The position numbers and the translations under genes were made by a program. A stretch of DNA of 5,672 nucleotides from Pseudomonadota bacterium (GTDB lineage: Bacteria; Pseudomonadota; Alphaproteobacteria; Rhizobiales; Xanthobacteraceae), in NCBI GenBank assembly GCA_023390955.1, contig JAEWBW010000559.1, forward strand, positions 1-5,672. The letters run 5' to 3'. This document shows positions 5,284 through 5,672 of the stretch, in pieces (position 1 is the stretch's first letter; the number at the start of each line of letters is the position of its first letter). Under the pieces are notes generated by a model. It was not told the origin of the DNA and searched no databases. It was given only the letters and a program-made list of their open reading frames with translations.

Positions 5284-5289
5284 TTCCTC
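5284..5289 (-). promoter_or_regulatory. Ribosome binding site of the small CxxC protein
   Basis: On the minus strand this reads GAGGAA, five bases before the ATG at 5278. It is a good Shine-Dalgarno match and the main argument for choosing this frame and start over competing open frames. Confidence 0.75.
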
Positions 5290-5363
5290 GCGGCTTACCC
5301 GCTACTTATCGCAGACAAGTTTCGCGCAAACGTTCAGCCCAAGCTTCAAATTTTACCGGAGCA

Positions 5364-5401
5364 ATTGCGGCGCCGATTACGCATCGCCGCGTCGCCGCAA
5401 T
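5364..5401 (-). promoter_or_regulatory. Hairpin in the leader of the small CxxC gene
   Basis: ATTGCGGCG (5364-5372) and CGCCGCAAT (5393-5401) form a perfect 9-bp stem. A nested CGAT/ATCG stem (5374-5377, 5383-5386) sits in the 20-base loop. It lies 86-123 bases upstream of the small protein's start on the minus strand, so it is either in the 5' leader of that mRNA or an operator near its promoter. The rest of the 215-base gap (5279-5493) shows no clear gene. A weak promoter-like pair, TTTGCG and TAAGTA with a 16-base spacer, lies on the minus strand around 5300-5330, which would put the hairpin upstream of the transcript. Confidence 0.35.
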
Positions 5402-5463
5402 CCCGATCTATTCTGCGACATTACGGGCCATGTCTCTGCGAAGGGCGTAAGGGTTCGGTAGCT

Positions 5464-5488
5464 ATCCCGACGCTCGGGGGCGCGGGAT
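5464..5488 (-). terminator. Hairpin just after the corA stop
   Basis: ATCCCG (5464-5469) pairs with CGGGAT (5483-5488), and the stem continues with CGC/GCG (5471-5473, 5480-5482) after one bulged A. It begins six bases after the corA stop codon, the expected place for a 3'-end structure. No T-run follows on the minus strand, so it may act as an RNA stabiliser or a non-canonical terminator. Confidence 0.45.
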
Positions 5489-5493
5489 CATGC

Positions 5494-5672
5494 TCACAGC
5501 CACTTCTTCCATTTGAACAGCCAGTACGGAAGGATCGCGGCGATCAGCATCATGATCAGCGCCATCGGACAGCCGTGAGCCCATTCGAGTTCCGGCATCG
5601 CCTTGAAGTTCATGCCGTAGATCGAGGCGATCAGCGTCGGCGGCATCAGGACAACAGCCATGACCGAAAACA
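5494..5672 (-). CDS. corA: CorA magnesium/cobalt transporter, C-terminal part
   Basis: The last 58 residues of CorA are encoded here; the rest lies beyond the window's right edge. CorA is a homopentameric inner-membrane channel that takes up Mg2+ and can pass Co2+ and Ni2+. The fragment starts in the first membrane helix and contains the family signature YGMNF (residues 18-22 of the fragment, codons for GMN at 5608-5616). This is followed by MPEL in the periplasmic loop, a second membrane helix at about 34-52, and a basic, aromatic cytoplasmic tail (KWKKWL). GMN is the ion selectivity motif at the pore mouth. The tail is closely similar to the C-terminus I remember for enterobacterial CorA. 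There is no sign of damage; the truncation is due only to the window edge. Confidence 0.95.
   Translation of the reverse strand, partial: FSVMAVVLMPPTLIASIYGMNFKAMPELEWAHGCPMALIMMLIAAILPYWLFKWKKWL

Noticed and set aside
5408..5431. Seven-codon frame MARNVAE on the minus strand, a possible leader peptide upstream of the small CxxC gene
   Set aside because: There is no good ribosome site, no run of regulatory codons, and no evidence that this stretch is transcribed; frames this short occur by chance.
4649..5461. Plus-strand open frame of 270 codons running from the methyltransferase into the gap before corA
   Set aside because: It is out of frame with the methyltransferase, arginine/serine-rich, and covers the small CxxC gene on the other strand. 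No ribosome site or domain was seen.
1..5672. Search for insertion sequences, att sites, CRISPR repeats, toxin-antitoxin or defence genes
   Set aside because: No transposase or integrase motifs, no long direct repeats, no spaced repeat array, and all confident genes are chromosomal housekeeping types with uniform composition.

Overview
The window is GC-rich, ordinary-looking chromosomal DNA of an alphaproteobacterium, most likely Bradyrhizobium or a close relative in the Nitrobacteraceae. The reasons are high third-position GC, the wording of the PdxH, anti-sigma and small CxxC proteins, and the lipoprotein / J-protein / pdxH neighbourhood. The genus is inferred from remembered resemblance, not from a search.

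Layout, left to right. (1) 47-817, plus strand: a single-pass membrane anti-sigma factor. Its start overlaps what may be the last codons of an upstream gene, expected to be its ECF sigma factor but outside the window. (2) 818-1171: a 354-base gap between convergent genes. It is full of stem-loops, including a 16-of-17-pair hairpin, a compact hairpin, and a long stem followed by six T (an intrinsic terminator on the plus strand). Together these look like a candidate small RNA or a structured 3' UTR. (3) 1172-2140, minus strand: a DnaJ-type co-chaperone without zinc finger (CbpA-like). Upstream of it on the same strand, at 2249-2671, is a small lipoprotein resembling the RT0821/Lpp0805 surface-antigen group. 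(4) 2672-2784: a divergent promoter region centred on a perfect 14-bp palindrome with TATATA in the middle. (5) 2785-4985, plus strand: a compact three-gene unit with gaps of 13 and 16 bases. It holds pdxH (last step of pyridoxal phosphate synthesis), a classical short-chain dehydrogenase/reductase, and a class I SAM-dependent methyltransferase. (6) 5060-5278, minus strand: a 72-residue protein with a CxxC pair, behind a leader with a long hairpin. (7) 5494-5672, minus strand: the C-terminal 58 residues of the CorA magnesium/cobalt channel, cut by the window edge.

Functionally this is mostly housekeeping: stress-signal control, protein folding, vitamin B6 cofactor supply and metal ion transport. 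I see no mobile element, CRISPR array, tRNA, rRNA or defence system. The most interesting unexplained material is non-coding: the structured 877-1003 element, the shared palindromic promoter core at 2718-2731, and the hairpin leader of the small CxxC gene.
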